The notes under the pieces are model-generated. The model searched no databases. It was not told the origin of the DNA and saw nothing but the letters and a program-made list of their open reading frames with translations. From Planctomycetota bacterium (lineage in GTDB: Bacteria > Planctomycetota > Planctomycetia > Isosphaerales > Isosphaeraceae), in NCBI GenBank assembly GCA_021807585.1, contig JAKBCQ010000103.1:1-7503 (forward strand): a stretch of 7,503 nucleotides of DNA, read 5' to 3'. Positions 1 through 6,687 of this stretch are shown here, one piece after another; position 1 is the first letter of the stretch, and each line of letters begins with the position of its first letter. The position numbers and the translations under genes were made by a program.

Positions 1-38
1 CGGGCTTGTCTCGAACCGTGGATATCCTGATTCGCGAA
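1..38. other. Window edge downstream of the selenoprotein gene
   Basis: No gene is identifiable here. The 12-base perfect palindrome GATTCGCGAATC (29-40) overlaps the stop codon of the minus-strand gene. It is too short and lacks a following T-run, so I do not call it a terminator. The 12-mer at 1-12 recurs at 71-82 inside the gene end; this may be chance. Confidence 0.4.
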
Positions 39-1349
39 TCACCGCGGAGCCCCTCCCGATTTGAGGTCGGCGGGCTTGTCTCCTTGACGCGGGTCGCCTG
101 ATCGACTCGAACCGGAACGATCTTCGAGCATCATCACGAGAGCCTGTTCGAGCTCTCCCGGATGAAAGCCGAACGGGCCTCGGCCGCATTTGAACGCGAC
201 CTTGCCGTCGCCGTCGAGCAAATAAAGCCGATCGGGCATGCCGCTGTAAGCGTTCCCCACGCGATCGTTGATCTCGTCGACGACCATTTTGATCGAAGTC
301 TCGAGCCTCCCGCTGCAGGCGTGAGCCGCGGCTTCGCGTTCGGTTTGCTTCGTCGGTTGTTTCAGCGCGATCCCCGCGCGGTCGTTTGAACTCATTCGCC
401 AGCCGTCGATCGGGTGCGCCTCGCGTACATAAACAGCCAAGAATTGGACCTGATCGCCGTAACGTCGGTACATATCTTCGATGATCCCAAACTGGGATCG
501 GAACGGCCCTCACGTGAAGCTGCCGAAGACGAGCACGATCGGCTTGTCGCGGCGAAATTGAGACATCGTGATTTGTTCTTTGCCGTCGTGCGTCGTGAGG
601 GTGAAATCGGGCGCTTGATCGTTCAATTTCGGCCCCTCGAACCAAGAACCGATCTCTCCCGCGGCAAGACCTTTCAGCAGCATGGCGCGGGTAGGGCCTT
701 CGGGCGCGGAGGGTTTTTTGGGATCGGCCGCCGCGGCGGGCGCCGGGCGAGACGTGAACGCCTCACGCAAATCGTCGGGCGTCAAAAACGACTTCCCCTT
801 CGCCGCACGCTGGAAAAACCGCGCCCACTCGATCGAAGAAACCTGACCGTTGCTGTTGGAATCAATCATGCGAAATCGCATGTTTTCCATGTAAAATCGT
901 TCAAGATAGGGGGACGAATCGGACCAATCGAAGTCGTCGGCCTTGATCAGTCCGTCGTGGTCACGATCGAGCCGGTCGAACGCCTTGTCCGAGCCTGGGA
1001 ACTTGTCGCGCGGAATCGCCGCCGAGGGGTCGATTCCGCATCGTTTGGCGAGCCAATTCCAGTCGTAACGAGAGACGGTGGGATGAAACCAGCCCGTCCC
1101 CGGACCCATGTCCGATCCGTGCTCGATCATCGCGATGAACATCTCGCCGACCTCGAGCATTTGAAACCGGTTGAAAGCGAACCGCGCCGCTTCGATCTCG
1201 GGAGACGCCGGCGGGTTGATCGAATAGTCGGGCTTGCGTCGTGTCGGCTCGTCGGCCGCGACCGCGCCGCGGGGCACGAACGAGGCGCCGAACCCGCACA
1301 AAATCACCGAAAAGGTCAGGAGAACGCGATGCGATCGAAGTGGAATCAT
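39..1349 (-). CDS. Secreted EF-hand / iodothyronine-deiodinase-like selenoprotein (in-frame TGA = Sec280)
   Basis: The gene encodes 436 residues if the in-frame TGA at 510-512 is read as selenocysteine. Seen: an N-terminal signal peptide (about residues 1-33: MIPLRSHR, hydrophobic core, then AVAADE); two canonical EF-hand loops, DRDHDGLIKADD (128-139) and DSNSNGQVSSIE (163-174); a Pro/Ala-rich linker near 200-220; then a thioredoxin-fold domain from QAPDF (about 245). The active-site stretch is FGSFT-U280-GPF, equivalent to FGS(C/A)TUPPF of animal deiodinases. Further deiodinase landmarks follow: EAHPIDGW (310-317), VVDEIND, MPDRLYLLDGDGKV and a final GPFGFHPGELEQAL. The family reduces substrates through Sec or Cys; animal members remove iodine from thyroid hormone, but the bacterial substrate is unknown. 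The second catalytic His of animal enzymes has no counterpart here. The start at 1349 is chosen because it begins the signal peptide; a weak GGGG-type ribosome site lies about 8 bases upstream. The protein probably acts outside the cytoplasm and may be Ca-stabilised. Alternative: a pseudogene with one nonsense change, which the hairpin and intact downstream domain argue against. Confidence 0.9.
483..499 (-). promoter_or_regulatory. Bacterial SECIS-like hairpin directly after the TGA
   Basis: On the coding (minus) strand GATCCCA-GTT-TGGGATC forms a perfect 7-bp stem with a 3-base loop. The loop starts 18 bases after the TGA and its first base is G. Bacterial SECIS elements lie within the coding region just after the UGA, with a small apical loop roughly 16-37 bases downstream and a G in one of its first two positions; this hairpin meets all these rules. 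UUC/GAA can extend the stem below a small internal loop. SelB would bind the loop and deliver Sec-tRNA. Confidence 0.82.
510..512 (-). other. In-frame TGA recoded as selenocysteine (Sec280)
   Basis: On the minus strand the codons read V-F-G-S-F-T-TGA-G-P-F-R-S-Q-F with no change of frame. The conserved deiodinase domain continues for more than 100 residues after the TGA. The TGA sits at the catalytic position that is Sec in animal deiodinases and Sec or Cys in relatives. It is the only in-frame stop before the TGA at 39-41. Confidence 0.9.
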
Positions 1350-1815
1350 GAAAAACACCCCGTAAGCGAATGAATCTCGAACGAGCGATTCGCCGCGCCA
1401 TGAAGACGATCCGCGAACAAAACGTATCTTATCATCCTCGGCGCTCATTCCCAGAGGGTGGAATTGCGCGCCGATTAAATCGTCGACCGTGAGCTCGGCG
1501 GTCGCCGCGATCCGATACCACATTGCGCATGGTATTTTAATAAATCTATAAATATTAAATTTATGAATTAACGACGTCGTAATGGATCGAGATTCTTGGA
1601 ATTTTTATTTTCCATCCGAGGCGGGCGATCCTGTATGATGAGTTTTCGGCGGGCGAATCGCCCGGGGTCGAACGGGTCGGCGATCGCCTGAGTGTGATTT
1701 CTGCGGCGATCGTTCGTCGCGGTTTGAGATTTGTTTAGGTCGAGTTCGCCTCAGTCTTGGTCGAAGCCCGCCTTGAACGCGGTATGAACACTGCTTGATT
1801 TCCAGGAGATCGAAC
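1350..1815. other. Divergent intergenic region with AT-rich core
   Basis: This 466-base spacer separates the divergent selenoprotein and Tat-protein genes and should hold promoters for both. Bases 1531-1610 are strikingly AT-rich compared with the GC-rich genes. TATAAA at 1547-1552 and TATGAT at 1634-1639 resemble plus-strand -10 boxes, but neither has a convincing -35 partner. A small dyad, GGGCGAATCGCCC, lies at 1651-1663. An open minus-strand extension of the selenoprotein frame reaches 1523, but it precedes the signal peptide and is not considered coding. I see no RNA gene here. Confidence 0.5.
1804..1808 (+). promoter_or_regulatory. Ribosome binding site AGGAG fixing the 1816 start
   Basis: AGGAG lies 7 bases before the ATG at 1816 and selects it over the in-frame ATG at 1795. 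The 1816 start also puts the twin-arginine motif at the usual distance from the N-terminus. Confidence 0.8.
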
Positions 1816-3366
1816 ATGAATCGCTATCGCCGTCGAGAGTTCCTCGCCCAGGTGGGGCGTGGGATGCTGGTCGCGGGGGTCGGGTCGTCGGTCGCGCTCG
1901 AACTGGGGTTGGCCGAGCCCGTGATGGCGGGGGAGGGGGGAGCTGGGCTGACGTTCGGGCCGATTGAGCCGCTCGTCGATCTGATGGCACAAACGCCGAT
2001 CGATCAGTTCCTGAAGATCGTCGTCAAGAAGTTGAACGAAGGAATCGAGCTCCGCGAGCTCGTTTCCGCCGCGGCCCTGGCCAACGCTCGGGCGTTCGGA
2101 GGCCAGGATTACGACGGCTACCACGCGATCATGGCGCTCGCTCCGGCGCTCCAGATGGCGCGCGAACTCCCCGAGCCGAGGCGGGCTCTCCCCGTCTTGA
2201 AGGTTTTGTATCGCAACACCGATCATATCCAAAAATCGGGAGGAGGATCGCGAGCAACCCTCCACGCGATCGAACTTGATTCGGCTTCGGCGGAATCGCG
2301 ACCCGACGCCCTGGCGCTTCGCGCGGCGATCCGCGGCCAAAACATGGACGAGGCCGAACGCACGTTCGCCGCGATCGCGCGCGGTCCGCTCCAAGATGCG
2401 TTCAACGAACTCCAATATGCGGTTCAAGATCATGTGAACGTTCACCGCGTGGTTCTCGCGTGGCGATCGTGGGCGTTGCTTGATATCACGGGCAAAGAAT
2501 ATGCTCACACGCTTCTCAGGCAATCGGTGCGGTATTGCGTCGACGAGGAGAAAGGGATCAGGAGGAACGGAGGAGACGATCCGCTCCGCTCGATTCTTCC
2601 CAGGCTGCTCGACCGCAAGGGGGTGTTGAGCGGCGCAGCGGGAGTTCGAAATCCCGACGACGCGTGGATCGATCGAATGATTCATACAATTTACGCGTCG
2701 ACGCGTGAGCAAGCCGCCGAGGCCGTGGCCGACGCATTGGCCGACGGTATCTCGCACGAGGCGATCGGCGAGGCGATCTCGCTCGCGGCGAACCAGCTCG
2801 TCTTGCACGATCCAGGTCGTTCCCGCGCCGATTCTCCCGCGAAACCGAAAGGGAGCGTGCACGGCGCGTCGGTCGGGGTGCACGCTTCAGACGCGTCGAA
2901 CGCTTGGCGGAACATCTCCCGCGTGAGCGATCGCCGCAACTCCGTCGCGAGCCTGATCGTCGGCGCTTACCACACCGCGGGACAGGCCGAGGGGCAAAAC
3001 CCGCAACCGTATCCCTTCGCCGAACACCGCGAATCGGTCGTGGGCCTCAATCCCGAATCGCTCTTGCGCGAGGCCGAGATCGCGATCAAGGCGAACGAGC
3101 AAACACGCGCCTGCGCGATTATTCATCGATACGGCGAGCTCGATCTTCCCGCTCGGCCCGCGTTCGACCTCATGCTCCGATACGCGATCAGCGAGGACGG
3201 AGCGCTCCACGCCGAGAAGTATTACCGAACCGTCGTCGAGGAGTTCGCGACCACCAGGCCCGCCTACAAATGGCGTCACCTCGCTGCGCTCGCGCGCGTC
3301 ACCGCGAGCGAACACGGATTCCCCGCCCCCGGAATCGACGAGGCGACACGGCTTCTCAAAGTGTAA
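1816..3366 (+). CDS. Tat-exported helical protein of unknown function
   Basis: The product has 516 residues and I do not recognise a characterised family. It begins with a twin-arginine signal (MNRYRRREFLAQ, RR-x-F-L pattern) followed by a hydrophobic stretch (about 16-38) ending near PVMAGE, so it is probably folded in the cytoplasm and exported. The rest is Ala/Leu/Glu/Arg-rich and looks almost wholly helical. Histidines recur in helix-like settings: GYH (103), DHVNVH (206, 210), EYAH (231), VHGASVGVH (349, 356), AYH (386). This could mean a metal or haem site, and Tat export would fit a cofactor protein, but that is inference. The segment about 267-335 (DDAWIDRMIHTIYAS to LAANQLVLHD) looks like a helical repeat unit. 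It is divergent from the selenoprotein gene and ends before a strong hairpin, so it is probably transcribed alone. Confidence 0.85.
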   Translation: MNRYRRREFLAQVGRGMLVAGVGSSVALELGLAEPVMAGEGGAGLTFGPIEPLVDLMAQTPIDQFLKIVVKKLNEGIELRELVSAAALANARAFGGQDYDGYHAIMALAPALQMARELPEPRRALPVLKVLYRNTDHIQKSGGGSRATLHAIELDSASAESRPDALALRAAIRGQNMDEAERTFAAIARGPLQDAFNELQYAVQDHVNVHRVVLAWRSWALLDITGKEYAHTLLRQSVRYCVDEEKGIRRNGGDDPLRSILPRLLDRKGVLSGAAGVRNPDDAWIDRMIHTIYASTREQAAEAVADALADGISHEAIGEAISLAANQLVLHDPGRSRADSPAKPKGSVHGASVGVHASDASNAWRNISRVSDRRNSVASLIVGAYHTAGQAEGQNPQPYPFAEHRESVVGLNPESLLREAEIAIKANEQTRACAIIHRYGELDLPARPAFDLMLRYAISEDGALHAEKYYRTVVEEFATTRPAYKWRHLAALARVTASEHGFPAPGIDEATRLLKV

Positions 3367-3406
3367 GAAAGTTTCGATCCGAACGATTCCAGATCGTTGA
3401 GAACGC

Positions 3407-3434
3407 CGCGGGAGGGAATAATCGCCCTCCCGCG
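3407..3434 (+). terminator. Hairpin terminator after the Tat-protein gene
   Basis: CGCGGGAGGG (3407-3416) pairs perfectly with CCCTCCCGCG (3425-3434) across the 8-base loop AATAATCG, starting 40 bases after the stop codon. The following bases are AT-rich (CTATCAATAATTATAT) but not a clean T-run, so efficiency is uncertain. Confidence 0.72.
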
Positions 3435-3461
3435 CTATCAATAATTATATAAGCAGTTAAG

Positions 3462-3491
3462 TTTACAAATGAAATGTTATCTTGTTATAGC
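3462..3491 (+). promoter_or_regulatory. Possible sigma70-type promoter for the SDR gene
   Basis: TTTACA (3462-3467) and TATAGC (3486-3491) are separated by 18 bases within an AT-rich stretch just after the terminator hairpin. This is a pattern match only. If it is real, the SDR mRNA has a leader of roughly 180 bases. Confidence 0.3.
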
Positions 3492-3504
3492 AAGAGCCGT
3501 GTAA

Positions 3505-3580
3505 GTATCCGATACGAATGCGAGAACGCGGGGTTTTGATCGATTCCTCTCGGCGACGAAAGGGGTGCGGAGCGTTCTCG
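3505..3580 (+). repeat. Inverted repeats in the SDR leader
   Basis: Two dyads lie between the Tat-protein terminator and the SDR gene. GTATC-C-GATAC (3505-3515) is a compact operator-like palindrome. CGAGAACGC (3521-3529) pairs perfectly with GCGTTCTCG (3572-3580) across 42 bases and could close a long stem in the leader RNA. No known riboswitch class is recognised. Confidence 0.4.
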
Positions 3581-3667
3581 GAGCGATCGCGCGGGCTCGA
3601 AAAAAAACGCCGATTCGCGTAAGATGACGATCGTGATCGGAGCGGATCGACGCGCAATTCACATGAT

Positions 3668-3672
3668 GAGGA
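3668..3672 (+). promoter_or_regulatory. Ribosome binding site GAGGA fixing the 3681 start
   Basis: GAGGA lies 8 bases before the ATG at 3681. The in-frame ATGs at 3624, 3663 and 3666 have no comparable site and would add residues before the Rossmann fold that the family does not need. Confidence 0.7.
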
Positions 3673-3680
3673 CGGCCGCC

Positions 3681-4379
3681 ATGTCGAACGCCGAGCGCAG
3701 GATCGTCATGATCACGGGGGCGACGCGCGGGCTCGGTCTGGCGATGGCCGACGAGTTCGCCGAGCGAGGGCACGTCGTCCTGGGGTGCGGACGATCGCGC
3801 GATCTGGTCGATAAGATCGGTAAAAAGTTCGGCGCCGATCACGATTGGGCGATCGTCGACGTCTCCCGCCGCGATCAGGTCGACGCATGGGCCTCGAGCC
3901 TCCTGGAAAAGTTTGGACCTCCCGATTTGATCCTCAACAACGCCGCGATCGTCAACGCCAATTCGCCCCTCTGGAAAGTTCCCCCCGACGAGTTCGATGC
4001 TATTATTGATATCAATATCAAAGGCGTTTATTATGTGATCCGCGCGTTCGCTCCGGCGATGATCGAGCGAGGATCGGGGGTTATCGTCAATTTTAGTTCG
4101 GGCTGGGGGCGTTCGACTTCTCCCGACGTCGCCTCGTACTGCGCGACGAAGTGGGCGATCGAAGGGCTCTCGAAAGCATTGGCTCAAGATCTGCCGAAGG
4201 GCTTGGTTTCGGTCGCGTTCAATCCCGGAATCATCGATACCGATATGCTTCGCGAATGTTTCGGCGGCGACGCCGAGTTGTATCCAGAACCCGACGACTG
4301 GGCCAAGCTCGCGGTTCCGTTTTTGCTCCAAATCGGCGCCAAAGACACGGGCAAGTCGCTCAGCGTGCCTGGTTTGTAA
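3681..4379 (+). CDS. Short-chain dehydrogenase/reductase (SDR) family oxidoreductase
   Basis: This is a 232-residue NAD(P)-dependent oxidoreductase of classical SDR type, presumably cytosolic. All family landmarks are present: cofactor glycine motif TGATRGLG (12-19), NNAA (86-89), structural Asn in DINIKG (112), catalytic Ser in NFSS (Ser140, 13 residues before the Tyr as expected), YCATK (Tyr153/Lys157) and NPGIIDTDM (181-189). Arg38 in GCGRSR, after the second strand, suggests a preference for NADP(H); this is inference. The length is slightly short for the family because the C-terminal substrate-binding part is brief. The substrate cannot be told from sequence. Long spacers on both sides (314 and 303 bases) suggest it is transcribed alone, possibly under control of the dyads in its leader. 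Confidence 0.92.
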   Translation: MSNAERRIVMITGATRGLGLAMADEFAERGHVVLGCGRSRDLVDKIGKKFGADHDWAIVDVSRRDQVDAWASSLLEKFGPPDLILNNAAIVNANSPLWKVPPDEFDAIIDINIKGVYYVIRAFAPAMIERGSGVIVNFSSGWGRSTSPDVASYCATKWAIEGLSKALAQDLPKGLVSVAFNPGIIDTDMLRECFGGDAELYPEPDDWAKLAVPFLLQIGAKDTGKSLSVPGL

Positions 4380-4682
4380 GCCGATTTGGCGAGCGACGCC
4401 GCGTTTGTTCTCCACCGATGCCATATTATATAAAATTATCACGAGTTATTGATCTGGTGAGACTCTTTTTGGAAGCGTCGATCGATTCGGACTCGAATCG
4501 GCTCGATAGGCAAGGAGACGTCGGTCTCGAACCGTCTGGATCAAATCGCTACGATCGGGTATCAATCGAGCTGACCGATCCGGCCAAAATCTTCGCCGAT
4601 GCGAAACGATCGGAACTTGATCGGGCTCGAATTCGCCCGCGTTGGATACCGGGTATCAAGCGGAATCGTCAAGGACGACGCG
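4380..4682. other. Intergenic region between SDR and acyltransferase genes
   Basis: These 303 bases hold no supported gene. GGCG-AGCGA-CGCC (4388-4400) followed by GCGTTTGTTC is a weak terminator candidate for the SDR gene. Bases 4421-4445 are AT-rich and could contain a promoter. CGGGTATCAA occurs twice (4556-4565 and 4650-4659), the second copy forming part of the GATACC-G-GGTATC dyad. Confidence 0.4.
4645..4657 (+). promoter_or_regulatory. Operator-like dyad GATACC-G-GGTATC
   Basis: A perfect 6+6 inverted repeat with a 1-base centre lies 25 bases before the acyltransferase start codon. A half-site (GGTATC within CGGGTATCAA) lies about 90 bases upstream. It could bind a dimeric regulator; no regulator is encoded nearby. 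Confidence 0.3.
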
Positions 4683-5360
4683 ATGAAAATCACCCACCCC
4701 GCGCTCCAGAGCGCAGTCGGCGCCGCGGGCGCCTTCGCCGTACGCAAACTCGTCGGAACCACGCGGTTCCACTTCCGCTACGCCGACCCCGCCGCCGACC
4801 CCGCCGCGGCGCGAAGGCTCGGCGCCCGCTATATTTACGCATTCTTTCATGAAGTAATGCTTTTTCCCGCGTATTATTGGGCGTGGCCCGAAATGAACAT
4901 TTTGATCAGCGATCATCGCGACGGCGAGCTGATCACGCGGGTTGTGAAAAAGCTCGGTTTCGGAGTCGTGCGCGGGTCGACGACGCGCGGCGGCGCGCGG
5001 GCTCTTCGCGAGATGACCCGCAGGGTCGATCAGGGGCATTTGTGTGTAACCCCCGACGGCCCCAAAGGACCGAGACGGAGCGTGCAACCCGGCTTGATTT
5101 ATCTTTCCAGCAAGCTCGGCTTGCCGATCGTCGGCGCCGGAATGGCGTTCGAGCGTCCCTGGCGCGCCCAAAGCTGGGATCGATTCGCCGTCCCCAGGCC
5201 GTTTCAAACCGCGACCTGCGTCGTCCCCAGGCCGATCGTCGTTCCTCCCGACGCCGACCGCGACGCGATCGAACGGTATCGCCTCGAAGTTGAACAAAGC
5301 ATGAATCACGCGATGATCGAAGCCGAATCGTGGGTCGAAACGTTCAAAGCTCGTCGATAA
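4683..5360 (+). CDS. DUF374-type lysophospholipid acyltransferase family protein
   Basis: The product has 225 residues, close to the usual length of DUF374 (LPLAT-like) proteins. These are membrane-associated acyltransferase relatives, thought to transfer fatty acyl groups in lipid or lipid A-type envelope metabolism; the exact acceptor is unknown. Seen in order: an N-terminal hydrophobic stretch; YAFFHEVMLFPAY with the catalytic-type His56; ISDHRDGELITRV (75-87); LGFGVVRGSTTRGGARALREM (91-111); the hallmark TPDGPKGPRR (123-132); PGLIYLSSKLGLPIV; and SWDRF (164-168) followed by PRPF. The start at 4683 is chosen because AAGGA (4671-4675) lies 7 bases upstream; the in-frame ATG at 4599 has no such support and its extension is unlike the family. 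The next gene is convergent, so this is probably the end of its transcript. Confidence 0.93.
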   Translation: MKITHPALQSAVGAAGAFAVRKLVGTTRFHFRYADPAADPAAARRLGARYIYAFFHEVMLFPAYYWAWPEMNILISDHRDGELITRVVKKLGFGVVRGSTTRGGARALREMTRRVDQGHLCVTPDGPKGPRRSVQPGLIYLSSKLGLPIVGAGMAFERPWRAQSWDRFAVPRPFQTATCVVPRPIVVPPDADRDAIERYRLEVEQSMNHAMIEAESWVETFKARR

Positions 5361-5367
5361 ATTAATC

Positions 5368-5383
5368 GATCATCTTTATGATC
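5368..5383. terminator. Small hairpin between convergent genes
   Basis: GATCAT-CTTT-ATGATC forms a 6-bp stem in the 65-base AT-rich gap between the convergent acyltransferase and oxidoreductase genes. Being symmetric, it could work in both directions, but the stem is AT-rich and lacks a clear T-run. Confidence 0.35.
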
Positions 5384-5425
5384 TGAAAATCAATATCCGT
5401 CTCTTAAATGTTGTTTTGTTCAAAT

Positions 5426-6496
5426 CTAGAAGATCGTAGCGGCCGGGGACGGCGCGACGCGGACGGTTTCTCCCGAAAGCACGCTCGCGATCTCGGCTCG
5501 GCAAAGCGCGAGAGCAAGTCGCGCCCGCGGCGCGGAGAGGGGAGGGGGGACGACGCGGTCGCGGACGCCGATCGTCGCGGCTTCGAGCTCCGCGGCGAAC
5601 GCGTCGATCGGATCGCCCGAACCGAGCGGCGGATGGATCGCGGCGCCCTTTTCCGGCATAAGCGTTAGCGGAGTGGCGACATGCGCCGCGCCGTCGATCG
5701 TCGCGAACTCGAACGAAAGCGTTCCCCGCTCCATCCAAAGCTCAAATCCATGCATAAAAGGACGACCGGGCTGATTGAGCGCCCCCGAATCCGCCGAGAC
5801 CGAAAGGTTCGGTTGATCGTACAAATATTGGGTTGAAAGATGTGAAACCGCGCCGTTTTGAACGACGCCTGTCGATCTGACGGCGATCGGAGAGCCGCAA
5901 ACGAGGCCGATGAAGTGCGTGTCGTGGATGTGGAGGTCGATCGCGGGACCGCCGCTTCGGTTCGTATCGGCGATTCCCGTCGACCAGTCGGGTTTGGAGA
6001 TCACTCGCGTGAAGCGAGCCGCCAGGAGCGGGCCGAAATCGCCCGATTCGACGACCGATCGCGCGTGGGCGAATTCGGGAAAAAACGGCAAAACGTGCGC
6101 GATCATGAGCATGCGGCCCGTTCTTCGCGCCGCGGCGATCATCCGGTCGGCGTCTTCGATCTCGAGCGCGATCGGTTTTTCGACGAGCACGTCTTTACCG
6201 GCCTCGAGCGCCTCGATCGCCATCTTCGCGTGTGCGTCGTTGGGGACGCAAAGGTCGATGAGGCCGACGGTTGGATCGGCGAGGATCGCCTGGAAGGTCG
6301 CGTGGCGATTGATTCCCTCAAGATTCATTTGTTCGCCGCGAGGTCCGAAATTCCCCTGAATGTCGGTCCAATCGCCGGCGAGCTTTTTGGGATCGCGCGT
6401 GCAGATCGCGACGACTCGGCCCGATCCGATCCGTTGGGCGGCGAGATAATGAATCATCCCCATGAAACCGACGCCGACGATTCCCACGCCCGTCAT
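5426..6496 (-). CDS. Gfo/Idh/MocA family NAD(P)-dependent oxidoreductase
   Basis: This is a complete 356-residue protein, normal for the family. The N-terminal Rossmann domain has GIVGVGFMG (glycines 8, 10, 13), then DLCVPNDAHAKMAIEALEAGK (81-101) and the family hallmark VEKPIALE (105-112, catalytic Lys107). The C-terminal alpha/beta substrate domain carries GGPAIDLHIHDTHFI (182-196), with the conserved Asp187 and His191 pair. Members oxidise or reduce sugars, inositols and related alcohols with NAD(P); the substrate is not deducible here. Planctomycetes typically carry many paralogues. The start is backed by GAGAGG (6505-6510 on the plus-strand scale), 8 bases upstream. There is no signal peptide, unlike some planctomycete relatives with Tat signals, so it is probably cytosolic. 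It is divergent from nadC across a 191-base spacer. Confidence 0.94.
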   Translation of the reverse strand: MTGVGIVGVGFMGMIHYLAAQRIGSGRVVAICTRDPKKLAGDWTDIQGNFGPRGEQMNLEGINRHATFQAILADPTVGLIDLCVPNDAHAKMAIEALEAGKDVLVEKPIALEIEDADRMIAAARRTGRMLMIAHVLPFFPEFAHARSVVESGDFGPLLAARFTRVISKPDWSTGIADTNRSGGPAIDLHIHDTHFIGLVCGSPIAVRSTGVVQNGAVSHLSTQYLYDQPNLSVSADSGALNQPGRPFMHGFELWMERGTLSFEFATIDGAAHVATPLTLMPEKGAAIHPPLGSGDPIDAFAAELEAATIGVRDRVVPPPLSAPRARLALALCRAEIASVLSGETVRVAPSPAATIF

Positions 6497-6687
6497 GCTT
6501 CTCGCCTCTCATCGCGCCTTGAAGGTTTTTCCCGGACCGAACGAACGGGTAAGATAAGCTCGCGAAGGTCGCTTCGCAACCGCTCGATCCAGGACGAGAC
6601 GGATCAGCCCCGAGCGTCTCGAACCAAACGCCGAGCGGACGCTTTATTCACTAGACATTAAAATATCTTGATATCGGTACTTTTGAA
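6497..6687. other. Divergent promoter region between oxidoreductase and nadC
   Basis: This 191-base spacer must start transcription both ways. TAAAAT (6659-6664) resembles a -10 box for nadC, with only a poor -35 match (CGGACG, 6636-6641). The stretch 6641-6687 is AT-rich. No NAD-responsive riboswitch was recognised. Confidence 0.35.

Noticed and set aside
39..41. Reading the terminal TGA of the selenoprotein as a second Sec codon
   Set aside because: The deiodinase domain is already complete, the tail before it is low-complexity, and no suitable hairpin can be judged because the window ends.
1..82. 12-base direct repeat CGGGCTTGTCTC (1-12 and 71-82) as an attachment site or repeat element
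   Set aside because: There are only two short copies, one inside the coding end of a gene, with no integrase or other mobile-element sign nearby.
39..1349. Reading the locus as a pseudogene, or as two separate genes (39-473 and 510-1523)
   Set aside because: The frame is the same on both sides of one TGA, the stop falls exactly on the deiodinase Sec position, the downstream domain is undamaged, and a SECIS-like hairpin follows.
414..1373. Plus-strand 319-codon open frame
   Set aside because: It is antisense to the selenoprotein gene, is Arg-rich and low in complexity, has no domain, and is explained by GC-rich codon bias on the other strand.
1350..1523. N-terminal extension of the selenoprotein to the ATG at 1523
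   Set aside because: It would bury the signal peptide 58 residues inside the protein. The extension has no recognisable domain, and the ATG at 1349 starts a normal signal peptide.
1735..2883. Minus-strand 382-codon open frame
   Set aside because: It is antisense to the Tat-protein gene, has Arg/Asp-rich composition typical of a shadow frame, and shows no motif.
3477..4442. Minus-strand 321-codon open frame
   Set aside because: It lies opposite the SDR gene, whose catalytic motifs are unambiguous on the plus strand. The antisense product shows no family features.
5858..6661. Plus-strand 267-codon open frame
   Set aside because: It is antisense to the Gfo/Idh/MocA gene; charged, repetitive composition without motifs.
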